Origin: Haemonchus contortus
Lineage: Eukaryota > Nematoda > Chromadorea > Rhabditida > Trichostrongylidae
Assembly: GCA_000469685.2 (NCBI GenBank)
Contig: LS997563.1
Coordinates: 10,566,940-10,630,939, forward strand
DNA: 64,000 nt
Reading direction: 5' to 3'
This document shows positions 1 through 14,200 of the stretch, one piece after another (within the stretch, counting starts at the first letter, position 1; every line of letters starts with the position of its first letter). The notes under the pieces are model-generated. The model saw only the letters and a list, made by a program, of their open reading frames with translations, searched no databases and had not been told where the DNA came from. The position numbers and the translations under genes were made by a program.

Positions 1-166
1 GAATGAATGTATGATCTAGGTACATTCAGTAAACAACCATATTCATAATAAATAAAACATTACCAAAATTAACGGAATATAGATGATAGTAAATCGATAA
101 TCGATGAATGGATATCATATTGGAAGGACTGAATCAAGAATATCACTAGGGTTACCTACATGTTAC

Positions 167-2214
167 CAATAAACCGGGTGTTATCGTCCATCGGGATTGG
201 CGAATCATGAGAATCGTCATCTGAATTGAGTGCTTCATTCGTTCGGCTCACATATGCTTCTGGACGATGAACGTCAATCTCCATTGCTGAAAAAGATTGC
301 CCATCTTTCCGAATTCTACCCAACTCACCTTCCCAAGCTCTGATCCTAAAACAACCTCATGCCGGAATTTTCAGGAAAAAAAGTTGGAATTAATATTCTA
401 CTTCCTGACTTTTCGAATTTTTCTATGCCTAGATTGACTACTCACCCCAGTAATCATACTGTAACCTTTTATGTTGATCAACTGTATAATCGGCGAGGAG
501 TAGTGCACTTTGCTCCAAAGCGCCCATAAGTGTGGAGGCGTGGTCTATACGAACAGGTGTAGCCAACTCCTCCCATACGGGCACTGCCTTTGGGGACAGC
601 AGATGATCACCGGACGAACCAAATGACTGAAATATAAATCAGCAAAAAATCAAAAAACTGAAAAATCAGAATTGACCAATGACTACCTCCGTAAAGTTCG
701 TGGCCCTTATTTGACGTTGATTTCGATCATCAAGAGCGCCGAACTGACTTCGTGCCAATGCCAGAACATCGGTGCTTAGCGAGACACTACCAGTGATATC
801 ACCACCATAAAGTTGTCTCGATAGGGTTGATCTGAGAGATTGGGATCACAATCCGATAATTAATCCATTGCAATCAATACAAATCGATATTCAGATATAA
901 TGTATCTTCTTTAATTTTCCTTTATTTGATGTGACTAAGTATAAAATGAGAAAATAACAAGGATTAAAGATAGTTATTTCTTACTCGAGATCGGCGGCCA
1001 TACGATAGCTGATTTGCTCTGCCGGATCTCCTCGTTCGATGGCAGACCGCATTTCAGCTACCCATCTATGTGTACAGTTTGTTGTGTCCGGAGTTTCCCA
1101 CTTTGCAGTTTGACAGTTACAGTATCGCACAACTTCTCCTGAAATCATTACAGAACTCTAATGTAGACAATGTCGATGCCTCAGTGATAGATTGAAAGTC
1201 AAACGAAGGGCATATTCAGAAGTGGCCTTGCGTAGGCTTGGGCTTGAGCCTTCAGTACCAAAAACATACAAAAGAGGACTTTTCTGAATGAGATTCAAGT
1301 GCGCCGCGTACTCCACGGGCCAATGAAGACGGTTTGGACCAGTGATGCTTTGAATGTAGTAAAAAAAAAGTTGGGGGCAGTGAATAAGGAGTTCAAGGAT
1401 GGTTTCATTCTTGTCGTTTGAGTATTTACAGCCACTACCAACAAAATCAAGCCCATCTCTCCCAATCTCCCTCTTATTCTACAATTTCTGGCTGTATTCA
1501 ATACATTTTTTGGGACGAGACAATTCTGCGTCACTGCTTTGGAATTTTAGGATCATTTCGACCTTTTCGCCTTGCACCATTATTCTTCAGATGTCAATGG
1601 CCTCGCAATCTTCTGTCGACCTTCAATCGGAACCGGTTTTTCGAAATTGAAAAGAATTTTTTGCAAGAACTTTTATGACTCAGCCCATATGTATCTGTGA
1701 GACTGGAATGACGACGTATTGAGATCCGAGAGGGTTAGAAAACAGTGACTGAGCCTGAACGAACCATTTCCTATGCTTGCACGAGGTTTTGCACTGGGGA
1801 AGCCCAACAGTGACTCCCAGCGATTAACTAGACCGGTTGTCAAAGTAAAGCGCCGCATTGTCGTCAAAGTAGATTAGAAAAGGCAGCTTTAGACGTGGCC
1901 AACTCCACAATAGCCACGATTTGGCTGAATTCTACTTGAATTCCTCCCCGACGTCACTTTGCCGACCCTTTCCTACACCTTTCTAGGGGTACTCGTTGTA
2001 AATTCCCCATTAAAAGTACTTCTCAAAAAGTCGGCTCGTAACCTTTGATAAAAAAAAACCCTTTCAAAAGTAAGCCGAACCTGTAATGGTTTCCGGATCC
2101 GGGCATGCTACCCGAGCTTCCGTGCATGCCCTCGTCTTCGGATACTGTATTCCTTTCCGTTTTTCAGCATCACAGTATTTGGCCGGTGCAAAGATTTCGC
2201 CAACTGCTGGAGCA
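167..2214 (-). CDS. Latrophilin HormR and GAIN exons
   Basis: Five exons of the latrophilin gene. 2081-2214 and 985-1138 encode the HormR domain: it opens with [19 protein letters not shown], continues with [18 protein letters not shown] and ends in [15 protein letters not shown], with the Cys spacing and the conserved Trp/Cys pattern of hormone-receptor motifs. 687-831, 466-626 and 167-345 encode the GAIN A helices ([20 protein letters not shown]) and a strand with [15 protein letters not shown]. Exon 466-626 could instead use a donor at 445, but only the donor after 466 keeps the next exon (345 down to 167) open. The gene leaves the window with one base of a split codon at 167. GAIN mediates autoproteolysis at the GPS, which is not in this window. 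Confidence 0.85.
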
Positions 2215-5200
2215 CTGAAAAAAAGATTTAGTCAAAGGATTTCAGTGAAAAATAGGAACTACTAGATTTTTTTTAAGGCCCGAAAATGTGGAAGGTCATT
2301 TTCGTCGCATAGGTAGCAATAGATTCGGGTGATGAAAATAAACGGCAGAGTTAACAGCCAATTTGTCAAGCTATGACACTTGTCCTTGACCAAAAGTGTT
2401 CATTACGTGACTCTGACAAAGACGAATTTATTTTGGTGACAACTTTCGACATAAGTTAGGAACACGAAGAGTCAATCTCCGAAGAAAGCAGTCACGATAG
2501 AGATCTCAAAGAGTAATTCTGTAGAAATCCGCTCCTAAATATGATACCTATCTCTTCATGAAACTGCCGAAATGTGGAAAAGTCATTTTCCGTAGCTTCC
2601 CAGAAAGCCTTCTAGATCCCTGAATACACACAGGAATTCTAACAAGGTTGGCGATTTGAGGGCAAAACCCCAGTCTCGGACGGGACTCGAACCCGTACTT
2701 GTCCTTTACGAGAACACAGGAATATTTCTGAATCTATCGCCACTGTATAGTAAAGATTATACCACAGTTGCCACTGTTACCATTCGATGGGCGTGGTTTG
2801 GGAGTGGGTAGGGTACGGAAGATCCGAGAATGAGGTGGTTGCAATACACATTCCAAAGGCCGGTTTGTTCTAGTGATGGTCCCAACACAGATCGACTACA
2901 AAGGAGGACAACTTCCAATTTTTCAGTCAGCATGCGTCGGTGTTGGTGTGGACCACCCCTTTAATAAACAAATCCAGATGGACGGGTTTCATACACGCAC
3001 TAGGCGATAGGGAGAATCACTGTAAAGATGAAGAAATGATGAGTTTTTCCCCTTCGCGAATGACAGATGGCTCTCCTACAACGAAGTCTAAAAGAAGAGG
3101 TGTTGGCTCCTCTTGAAAACAAATTCGTTGAACCCCTGATTGGTTTACACATCTTTGAAAAAGGAAAGTCGTCTCTGGGAGGGCATCAAAATCGTGGTTG
3201 TCCAAACTGTGATTTCCGAAAAGCGTTCGTATATTCAGCTACTTTTCGTTGCTGTTCATGCAAACCGCCAAACCGCTTGATGTTTGGCGAACGAACGGCG
3301 GTGTCCGCAATCCATCGACACATTCCAATTGTGCACCATGTCCGGCTAGTTTCGTATTTGTTCATCAGATTCAACAGGTCATAGGCATACAAAGTCAATA
3401 AATATGAAAATAAATAACACCCCAAATCGAAAAATCTTTAAAAATCAACAGATAGTAGAATTCTTTGCCTAAAAAAACCTGGGGTGAGCTATGCATCCGA
3501 ATTGAAACGATCAAATGAAAACGTGTAGATAACCAGAACCCCAACCGAGGCGTCAATGTCCTTGTCCCGAAAAGAAAGCTCGATGGTTTGAGATACGATC
3601 TTCTAGATTGAGAATGTTCGAGTCTGACACGAATGAGAGCGAAAGCAAGCAGTTTATGAAATCCTTGGTTTTCTTGTCAGAGGTGAGACTGTTTCATGTG
3701 ATCACAGGCAAGCGAAATCAAATTAAAATCTTGGTCAAAGCGGTGGTAAAGTAGTAACGAAAGAGATAGTTGTCAAACAAACAGTTAGCTCCTACATCAT
3801 GTTTTAGATTCCACCTCATCCAGACGAATTTTATTTTCTATATTTCTAAGGTCTACGGACTGTTGACGGTCAACGGTTAGAAGGATCAACTGTTCGTGGT
3901 TGTTCCCAGTCCGATATTCACTGCATATACCTATCAAATACAATTACGATTTCCGGTGGAACTCGAATTCATGGCGCATTCCCGAAGCAATAGACAAATG
4001 CTGAGCAATCTCCATCGCAAACGAAACCTGAGCAAAGATCGTTTCCGCCATCGCATCAAGAGCCTCGCTAAGGTCATTGTTTTTTCGGAGAACGGAGGTT
4101 TTGTGGGCAGCCGACCTCAAACGCCTTCGCGCACCATAACGTCATGTTTGCCGAGAGGCAACTGGGAAGGTCTAGGGTAAATAACTTGAGCTGAAACTAG
4201 CGATGCGATTCGTTTTGAAAACAACTTATTTCCCTGGCTGAATCTAAGTAGAGGTCCGACTGCTGTTACATACATAAGTTCATATTCTGAACGGTAGTAT
4301 GAAAGCGATGAATGAGTAGACAATTCTTAATGGATACGCCACGATAAACTTTCACTAAAACAATTGAGCATGCGTTATGTCAACCCATACCATCCGAATC
4401 AAATTAAATACATTTAGGTTGTGCTGTATTTTTAATATTTAACATTATATCATATTATCAGCGAACATGAACGTGACCAACGAAAAACATGGCAGAGGAA
4501 GGTTCTATTCAAGGTCCAGCGATCGAAGAATGGCCTAGGGTCGAAGAGTAGCGCATACAGGGTGCACTCAAAGAAGGAAGTGGGATGGAAGAAAAAAAAG
4601 AAAAAGAAGAGGAAAGAGTTCAAGCCTAGACAGAATGAGGTACAAAGGATCGGTTGAGCGAACCAAACATACGGATCCGCCCCAATAGGGCGGAGTGTGC
4701 AACTTAGAAAAAACCGCAGTGATTGGTTTCTCGGACCACTCCAACACTCAATCATTGGAAAAGAGACTGAATTAAGAGCGAATCCACCAGACATAAAAAA
4801 ACTATAAGGAAGAAGTCTGCAGTGAGAAAGTAGAGTTATATAAGCAGGTTGTGAGTTTTGCAGAATGCGCCATGCATTTCAATTCCACAAAAGCTAGATC
4901 GACGAAAACTTTGGGGAAGAGCAAAGAAAAAAAACCGAAGTCTCTCGATGACGAGCTTTCAGTAGGTAATCTATGAAAGATGGAGAAAGAGGAAAACGAA
5001 AAAAATAAAAAATATCTCATGCTAGCAATAGACTTTCCAAGACCTTTAACACGGTAATTGAAAAGGATGCAATTACGTCGCAGAACACTACCGTATCTAT
5101 CAATCCCTGAAGGGCTTTTCCTTATTTTCTACTATACTATAATTGTAAACTAAGACGAAGAAAAAGAGCTCTGAGTCAGTTTGAAAGGGGTCGTACGGTA

Positions 5201-8200
5201 TTCGAAATACAGTCAACTCGGTGACCTATTCAAACCCACCGTAACCAGTGAAATCAAAAACGTCAGTGTCAATGATTTACCTCGTATTGCTTTCGCGTTT
5301 AGGATGTGGCTCATGCCACTCAGCCAGACTTCCGGAAACAATAGCTAGTATCAAGAGTACTAGAAACATTCCAGATACTTCAGCCAGCTAATCGATTATC
5401 GATTACTCCGGAATGTTGACTTGGAAGTTCTCGGAAAGGCCGAAAGACAGTTTCCCGTATGTATGTATGCGAAATCGCTTCAACGCTTTTGCCGCTCGTG
5501 GCGTTAGGCGGAGCCAGAGGGGCCGAATGTGTAGACGATGGAAACCGGTCGTTGAGTCATGCGATAGGTGGCGACCTCGAACAGCACAGCTAATCTCAGC
5601 GCGTAAGATCGAGATATGGGCGACTTTTGGAGATTGAAGGAACTGGTACACCAGACGATGAGGCGAAAAACAACGGAGCCTTGCAAACGCAGAAAGGAAG
5701 CCAGTTTCGTCAGAAAATTCCCTTTAAGTGCGGCTCCGCTTACCTTGCGCTTGAGTGAGGAGGAGCATACGGTAACAGACCCAACAGAAAAAGCAACTAA
5801 GAGATTTTCCCAAGAGAGAGGTAGAAATTCCATGTGGTCGGAGGTACAGGGATCTTTCAGGAGAACCTCGTGTTCACTGTTATCGAGACAAGTAGAATGT
5901 GATCACTCTCCGCTTTAACTAGCGCCTAAGAGAGTTAGATACCACCTCGACCGAGTAATATCCACATCGGACCACAGTCTCGAGAATTCCGGAACATCCC
6001 GAGAGAGGTCTGCCGCGAAAATTAGCGATAACTTATTCAATTAGCAAAACCTCCACTGGTGACCAATTTTTTCAATCGCTCTTGAAAGGAAAAGGAAAAC
6101 CTGCTTGCCATCAGTAGTCGTCGATTTAACGTGAATGCAAGGGGCAGGATTGGGACAGGAGGACGGGAAAAGGATCATCTGAGAGTACTGGAGATGCAAG
6201 TTCTCTTCCCTTTAATCAATATTTTACCTTTACCTTCCTACTCATATACATCTGGGAATAGAAGCTGACTGCGTGGCGTACACGTCCATGATTGGTCGAT
6301 AAAAACGTCCAGGTTTATTTTCCCAGTCGGTAGATTGAAACGTGCTGCACGAAATAAATGTTCGGGAGGAGACACTTAAACCACCGGCCTTTCTTTTTAT
6401 GTTACATAGACACATTCTTAATTGAAGACCGCCTCAAAAAGGATCTGTTTCGAGACAATTGACAATCCTCGTGCTCGGTACCACCACTCACTTGGGGTAG
6501 GTAGCACCGAGAGGCGAGCGATAAAAGAGAACTCGACTGAGTGACGGAGTGGAGGATTCGGATGGAATCAGAATAGGGAATCGGTGAACTCCAGTACGAA
6601 CTGAATTTTCATTCCTTGCCCTTTGCCTCTTCTCTTCCTCTTTTCCCTACTCATGTAGCTATGCCAGTTCGGGTATTCGACATTCCTTTCTTGCAGAAAA
6701 AACGGGTGGGTAGCGCAGTGGCTTGAAGCGCATTATGAGTGTAAAAACGCTACAGTTCAAGTTCTCCCATGACTGCCATCTCCACATCATCAGGTCTGAT
6801 TCAACAGGAACAAACCAAATGGAAGTTGGCTTTTTTGTGACCTTCTGTACAAATTGAATACCCATTCAGTGTGAGCGTGAAAAGCTGCCAAACATTGATG
6901 ACGTAACGGAAAGAGACCACCGTGACAACTGCAGCCTGACGACGCCTACGAACCGGTTCCATAGACAGCTGATCCTGAAGGTATTCCCCACTGCGCAACT
7001 TTTCTTAGAATGTTGAAGCTATTTCCTCAGAAAAAACCTCTGGCAGCAAAACAAAAAGCTAAGAAACTGGTATTTCACAGCTGACGTCGAAACTGAGCTC
7101 TGAAGAAGCTGCTCTGAAGAAGAAGAAGAAGCCCAATAAAGCTTAGAGACTGCTTGAAAACGAGTTTGGTTAGGTGAGCCTTCAAGGTCTGAATAAGTCT
7201 GGCATATATTTGCTATCATATAAGGAGGTAGAGCACGACCACCTCCAAAAATACCAAAATCAGGATTCGACGGATGACGCAAATGAGAGTCACTACAGTG
7301 ACCACTATCTCTTCACAGAACCTGCTATGTCAATATGGGGTTGACGGTGACGGATAGGCAAGATCACCGCGGGAGCAAATCCCATGATAGCACTGGTACA
7401 CAAGCGACGAAGGCTTCCGAATCGGCTGCAGCGGGAAAGGAATGAGGGAAATGAGACTGCTGACACTGGGCATTTCCTTCAGTATTTGGTACGTGCTTGA
7501 ATTCTTATTAGGATTGTAGAGGTGTTTCAATTTAGATCTAGCCTTCAGTATGAAATACTAGGAAAAACGGAAACGCATGTGGCATTCATTGCTATGCATG
7601 AGTTGGGGTCACCCAAGTGGGCAACAATTGCCCGTATCTTCACTCTAAGATTCCATTATTTGGAGAGTTCCTGCTCCGAAATCATCGAATTCGTAGAACG
7701 AAATTCATGAGTCCTATGGACGTTCACATTCCCTACAGTTCTGCAGTCAATCACGATAGATTGATCGCCTTCCTGAAACAACTGCTAGACCTGAAGTTCC
7801 CCCGTGGCCCAATATTGGAATCAAATCAAAAACAATTGCATCCCTTGGAACACCAAAACTGCTGCGACATAATCACATAACTCATTTAGCGAGATCAATC
7901 AATGTACAAAATACGTGACAGTGACGCAGGCGGTCGCGCTGCGACTCTTTCGCCTTAACGATTGGTAGCGCAGACCATGCACTTTGACACACTTTCTTTC
8001 ATTCCGTGTGACTTTATTATCGCTCTAGCATTCAACCAAAACCACATTGCCACCGTGCAGGTGGCTAACAAGTCAGGTCCGAGCTAATACGGAATTATTT
8101 TCTGCAAAACTCACGGTTTTGTCCCCTCGAAAACGACTTTTGGTTCTTCTTTTGGCGGCGGCGCATCCTCTCGTTTTCTTGCTGGTTCTGAATTAGTGAT

Positions 8201-11200
8201 AAGGTCTTGAGCCGACAGAAAAAACAAAACTACTTTAAAATTGAAGATGTAAATAAAAATATGAATATAACAGAAACGAATGAATTTCACAGCTATCAAC
8301 CGAAGATTTCACGAAATCCGTTGATCATTTTGATGAGAAATAATCAAAAACTTACCTTGTGGAGGGAAAGCGCAAAGATAGTTGGCTGGAATATCGCACG
8401 GTAATGAATTCCAGTGTGCCATACCTCCAGATACAACATAGGCTACACATGAGTTTGGTCTTGACAATGATGAGCCAGGGGGTCTGAAAATAGAGTCAAG
8501 CAGTATATCATTACCACATACACACTTGAGTTCCACAAAACTATGGAAAAGCAGAGTAAGTATGTGAAGGTAACTATAAGCTGGTACACGACGAAAACCA
8601 ACTCGAAAGAAAGGGTCTCATTCGCTTCTCCACGTAAGCTACTTTCATTTTTCCTTTTTTCGAATTCGAAATCAGATATAACCAATTTTCAATGTGTATT
8701 CCCGAAATTTTGGCAAGCCAGTTTCGCAGTGTTCCGCAGTACGGTATGGTTTGCTAGCGGAGAGCCAATCTATACCATTTGATCATGCCATTCAGGAGTG
8801 GAAGGTTCGGTTATGCCCGAACAACCTGTCGGCAACTTCACCTACCCTCTGCTTACATTAGTTGCTGTAAGTTCCAAGACATATTTGGTAAGTGCTGTTT
8901 TATCGCCGCTGTACGTGATCGTGTACTGCGGCGATAAAACAGCAGTTGACAAAACATCAAGTCCCTCCCAAGTCATAGTTGACGAGTAGGAAAGGGACCG
9001 AATCTTTGAAAAGTATGTGACAGTAAAATCGAAGAGGGTTGAAGAGAGTTGAAGTCGTTCGGATCATTGGCCCTATTCGACAAATCAGGAATTATCGTAA
9101 AAATTAGCTCGGTATTGCCTGGCTTTCAAAAGCATTCCGACTGAAACGAAACAGACAGAGAAACTGAAAATAGCCGTTTGTTACGGACGCTCATCCGTTG
9201 GAGTTTTTGTGAAGGATTCGCTTATGGATAGAGCATCGCGCTTCGCATAACACCCTGTACGATGTTATCCGACTCGAATCATACATATACGGTTGAGCCA
9301 CGTATTCGAACTGCATCTCGAATTGTAATGACCTCAGAGAGGGTAACTGCTCGACAAAGCGATCTGATACCGCGTCACTTATATTCTTAACCGGAAGGGG
9401 AGAAGAGCTTTAATAACCGTGGAAACCCCAAAGTGAACGATAGTGATTCGATTCTGCTTGGTAGAAGAAGCTTAGCTAGTTAGCTGATCGAAAGTTTGTT
9501 CAGCTCCTATTGGCCTTATTGCATTTCAGACACTTCGTAACGGTCAGGTTTGAGCTAGAATTGCTCTGATTAGAGCTGGCAACGCTGGAGCGTGGCGATA
9601 CCTCATTCTTCTCCATAATTTCAAGATAATTGAATACGAATGAGACTTCCCAAACAATAAAGAAAATTAGCATCTTCCAATTTTTTAATATAATACTTTT
9701 GGACGCTGGAAGAGGTTGATTCCCATGTATGCCTCTCAAGAAGTAATGGGAATGTTGGGAATTCTCAATCCATCAGGACTAAACAATCTTCAATACCATA
9801 TGCGCGACCATGAAAGAATGGGAAGGCAGTTTGGTCAGACTCAGATCCGAACTGTTGGCTACCTAAAAAGTGAACGGGGGTTAAGCGATGAAGGTCTACT
9901 GTTTTTTTATTACTTTCATATTAAAAAAGACTGCATATACTCCCTAGTCGGTATCTCAAATTCGAGGGCTCCATTATATATTTTTCTTCAGGGCGCACAC
10001 AACAAAATAAAACAGCAACAAGTAAACTGAACAAAATACAAGACTCATTACATAGGAGATGAGTATAATAGAGTAATGAGGAAGATCAGAGCGATGGATC
10101 GAGATCGCTATTTAATGTTGGGTGGGTGTTTGGGTATCCAATGTTGCTCTACGTGTAGAAAATCAGTAATGGCTTACGAAGTATCACTTTAATCATGTTT
10201 ACCGTATAATTTCTATTTATGTTTATCCATGGTGTCAGTGTTTGCTACTAAAAAGTAATTACATCATGGTATCAGCGCTTGCCACCAGACCCATCGAAAG
10301 CAAATAAAAAGAGATCATCGCTAATGCCGTAGTGATCGTAAAGAAAACTGATTTTTTTTATTTCTAATGGAAGAGGCAGCAGAAAAGATTTGGGGTTTAT
10401 TTTTCTCACCGTTAAGGGGGCGCTTACAAATTCGTTATTGATAACCTTCATTTCTTAGGATAAAGAAGAATTGGTAGAAAAATAGTCTCAAACGAGGTTA
10501 CTGAAGTTTGCTTGGCATCAAAAATTATGAAGAGAATGTTATCCACACGTACAGCATGCCAGACAGTCATTGTGTAGGCCACACACGCGGTCAAACGCTT
10601 CTACGATCCAAGGGGATGTTGAGTGCTGCGCGCATCCCAGAAACAGAACTGATCAACGCTAAATACTTTTTACTTTGGTCTTTATGCGCAATACATAGTG
10701 AATTAGTATTGGATATAATAGCACATGCAGAATACAAAATACAAGTGGGAAACACCAGAGATATCTCCTCAACAGAACTCTCAACTTGTGCCTTCGAAAT
10801 CGTCTCAATTCAGAGCAATCATAGAAAATAAAGAACTACTTTTCCAACACTCGAAAAAGGATCTAACTTTCGATCTGGTAATGATGCTGAGGAGGAATCG
10901 CTGAATATTCCGAATCGCTGCTTTTCTTTTAACTGAGAAGGCAGTTTTTCGGTCCTTTCGAGGAGATTCTGAGCCATATCATAGACCAAGCTCCAGTTGT
11001 TTGGTAGAAAATCCCTTCCGAGAATGAGTATTTTCCGTAAAGGATGGAGTCCTTGACGTTCACCAAGCCCTTTTCTAGGATGCGCCTTACCACCCTTCCA
11101 TTAGGCAGAGAATGCTTACTTATTACTCTGGAAATACTCAACCTAGTAAACAACACTTGAGAGGCTACTGTTTGGATCCTCTAATAGGGAATCCAGTCCA

Positions 11201-14200
11201 TGAGCCATTTGAGCCCTGCCGGGGCACTTTACCAGTATGGCAAGAAGTAGTATCCATTGAAAATCAAAAATCTCGCCTATCCGCTCCACCGTTTGTTCAA
11301 TTTGGTACATAAGCAAAGTCCAGGCATGATATGTGTATCCCAGATGTTGTTTGATGCTAAAAGCGAAAGCGCCTACAGCGTTCATTGCGACCGCAGAAAT
11401 CGAAAATACCGATCCAGGGGTGAATGCTAATTGCAAAAACCTGTCCTCACGACAGCTTACTCCATCATACCTAGGCAACCACCATATAAGAGCAAGCATT
11501 CAGTCCATTAAAGGTATCACTTACAGCTATCGTCTGATGTTAGCCAAAAAGCTCTCAGTGTTCGCATCAATCGCTTCTGGTTCATGCATACTCTTAGCGA
11601 TTATTGCCGTTGGCTATCTATTCAACGACATTAACAACTTCTACGATGATGCTATGGGAGAGCTGGACGAGTTTAAGGTTAGTTGAATCCAATAAGCCTG
11701 TGATGGACCTCGAAGTCTCGAGATTACGTGATTTGACTTCAGGTCACCGCTAATGCTGCATGGCGAGATATGACGGAAACCATTCGTGCAGAGTCCGTTC
11801 ATGAAGTACAAAGCGTATTCACCCGTTCGAAGAGACAGGCAACCGGTGGTTCGTGCAATTGCGCTGCAGGACCGAACAACTGTCCACCAGGACCTCCGGG
11901 ACCACCAGGAGAAAGCGGAACTCCGGGAGAAGATGGTGCTCCTGGAGAGCCCGGAAAAGATGGTAACAGCGGCAGTGGCACAGGAACAGGAGGCAACGGC
12001 GGATGCATCCAGTGCCCCGCAGGACCACCTGGACCGCCAGGACCCGATGGCGCAGCAGGACCTGCAGGACCCGACGGACAACCTGGTCAGCCTGGTGGAT
12101 CTGGGTCTGGCAGTGGTCAACCTGGACCGCCTGGAGAACCTGGAGATGCAGGACAGCCTGGTCAGCCTGGTGCTCCTGGACAACCTGGAGCTCCTGGTCA
12201 AAATGGACAAAGAGGAACTGGAAATCCAGGAATAGCAGGACCACCAGGACCACCTGGCCCGCCTGGATTACCTGGAGGAGATGGGCAGCCTGCTCAGCCA
12301 GGACAGCCAGGGTTGCCAGGACCACCAGGACCAAATGGTAACGACGGACAGCCTGGCCCCGCTGGTATTCCTGGCGCTCCAGGCCAAGACGGTGACATTG
12401 GAGGAGATGCTGACTACTGTCCATGCCCTCCACGTAATAGTAATCCAGTAAATAGCCGTCAGGGCCAAGATTCATACGACGGTGGAAGTGACGGTGGAAG
12501 TGAGCCTGTTATCGGAGGACCCGGAGGCCCAGGCATAGTGCCACCTGGCAGCAACGTCCCCGATGGATACGAGATTGTGGAGGTTGAGGCGACCGATGAC
12601 ACCGATCACGACGCATCAATGGATGTGAAAGGTGACGACGGCCCTGCTGGATACAGTAGACGTCGTGTCAAAGCTAAACGCTTCAAGAAAATCCGCATCT
12701 CTAAGGCAGCCTAATTTCATCAGCCCATAGCTTGTCTGTATATTCACTGTGGTAACAACGATAAATATGAAAAAGCTCCTCTCTTCCTAATTTCCGCTTC
12801 CACTTCCCCAGAATTCAAGTATTGGTGGCTTCATACTATAACGCGACTATCCGTCAAACGGAATTGTCCAAGGCCCAATTAGTGTCACTTGGATGGTACT
12901 TCTAGACTCTAGCTTTTATTGTATCGATTCGGCTTTATAAATCAATTAAAACCTGGTGTGTTCGTCTGCTTAGCCACCTACCCCTCGGAACCAAGCTATT
13001 GGTATTAGAAGGCCAAGACATTGCGTAGTACAACGGCTGACCCTCGCAGGTCTTTGTATAGGTAAAATACCTAATCAAACGGTACTGTTTTAGGATGAAA
13101 TCGAACGATTTCCCAAATGGAGGAGTCGAAAAACTCGATGTTTTTGACTGCAAGAGGTAAATATAGATCTGAGTTGATATCGTTCCCAAGCTGCGCCCCA
13201 CATTCGACACCTTCGCGAAACTGCTCGCCTTTGAGACTATCACCCATTTTCGAGCCTGAGCGATGGACTAATGAGGTATCGAACTGCGAAGCTACGCTCC
13301 GTGGTCAAGCCACAACTAACCAAACGGAAGTCCCACAACAAATCCCGGCAGACAATGGGAACGGCATGGGTAGCTCTTCCTCCGTCGCTCTCCATTCGAA
13401 GGGGGGGGGGGGTACGTTTTAGGGGTAGCTCCGTCCGGAAGCAGTACGTTAAGCATTCAGAAGCGGTATGACCGGATTACATAGCTATTCAAGCTCTGGT
13501 CGAAAGTTTCCGCCCAGGTCCAGTTACAACTGAGCAGGCTGGAACTACGACTATCAAGAGAAACTGGAATGTCAGTCACTTTGGAGGCTTTAGCCAGAAT
13601 AGACAAATGGGAATTGCAAAACCAGCGGTAGGCTTCTACTACCAGAGTAACCCAATTAAATTGTTTTTGGTGAACTAACCTGTATGATACTGGGCTTCCA
13701 TCAGCCCAGGTGGCTTGTCCATTTGTATCGACATGCAAATCTATCCAGTACGTGCCTTCATCTTTACTTTTTCTAACCACGTGCCGTGAAAGTTCTGCAT
13801 CCATAGGTTCGTCGATATCACTCGCCAAATAACCGCCCTGAACCGTATGCACATAAAGTAAATTCATGAACTTCTACTTTTCTATGAAGCAATATTCAGG
13901 ACTTCAAAACTATGCAGAAAATAATGCTATTGAAAGGATATCTTATCTAATGGATAGTAGAGTAATTCGAGACCCCAGAAACCGAAAGATTCCTAGGTTT
14001 CTTTGAGAATCAAATGTCTCAATTACATTTGCGTCTAGTGAAATTATTTGCGCAAAAAAAATCCTATAAGGTCCTTCCAGGTTTCCCACTATAAATTTCA
14101 GAACACATTCGTAAACTATAGGTACCTGTCGACGACAATCCTCCTTTGCAGCGTTGAATGATAGAAGCTTTTGCTTGTCGTTCAACGAAAGACATCGGCC

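Noticed and set aside
2672..2745. Possible minus-strand tRNA
   Set aside because: A T-arm-like stem (ACGGG loop CCCGT) and GGTTCGAGTCCC are present, but no matching acceptor or anticodon arm could be drawn.
5413..5918. Overlapping open frames on both strands just upstream of the alternative first exon
   Set aside because: No domain, no splice support, and similar frames on both strands, typical of a GC-richer non-coding stretch.
9500..9739. Minus-strand frame with a hydrophobic stretch and Ser/Asn-rich tail, considered as a latrophilin exon
   Set aside because: It would interrupt the second C-type lectin domain, and the flanking exons join in phase without it.
11641..12475. Long minus-strand open frames of 189 and 218 codons and plus-strand frames across the collagen
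   Set aside because: They are shadows of the Gly-X-Y coding repeats; their repetitive composition mirrors the collagen codons and they have no own start context or domains.
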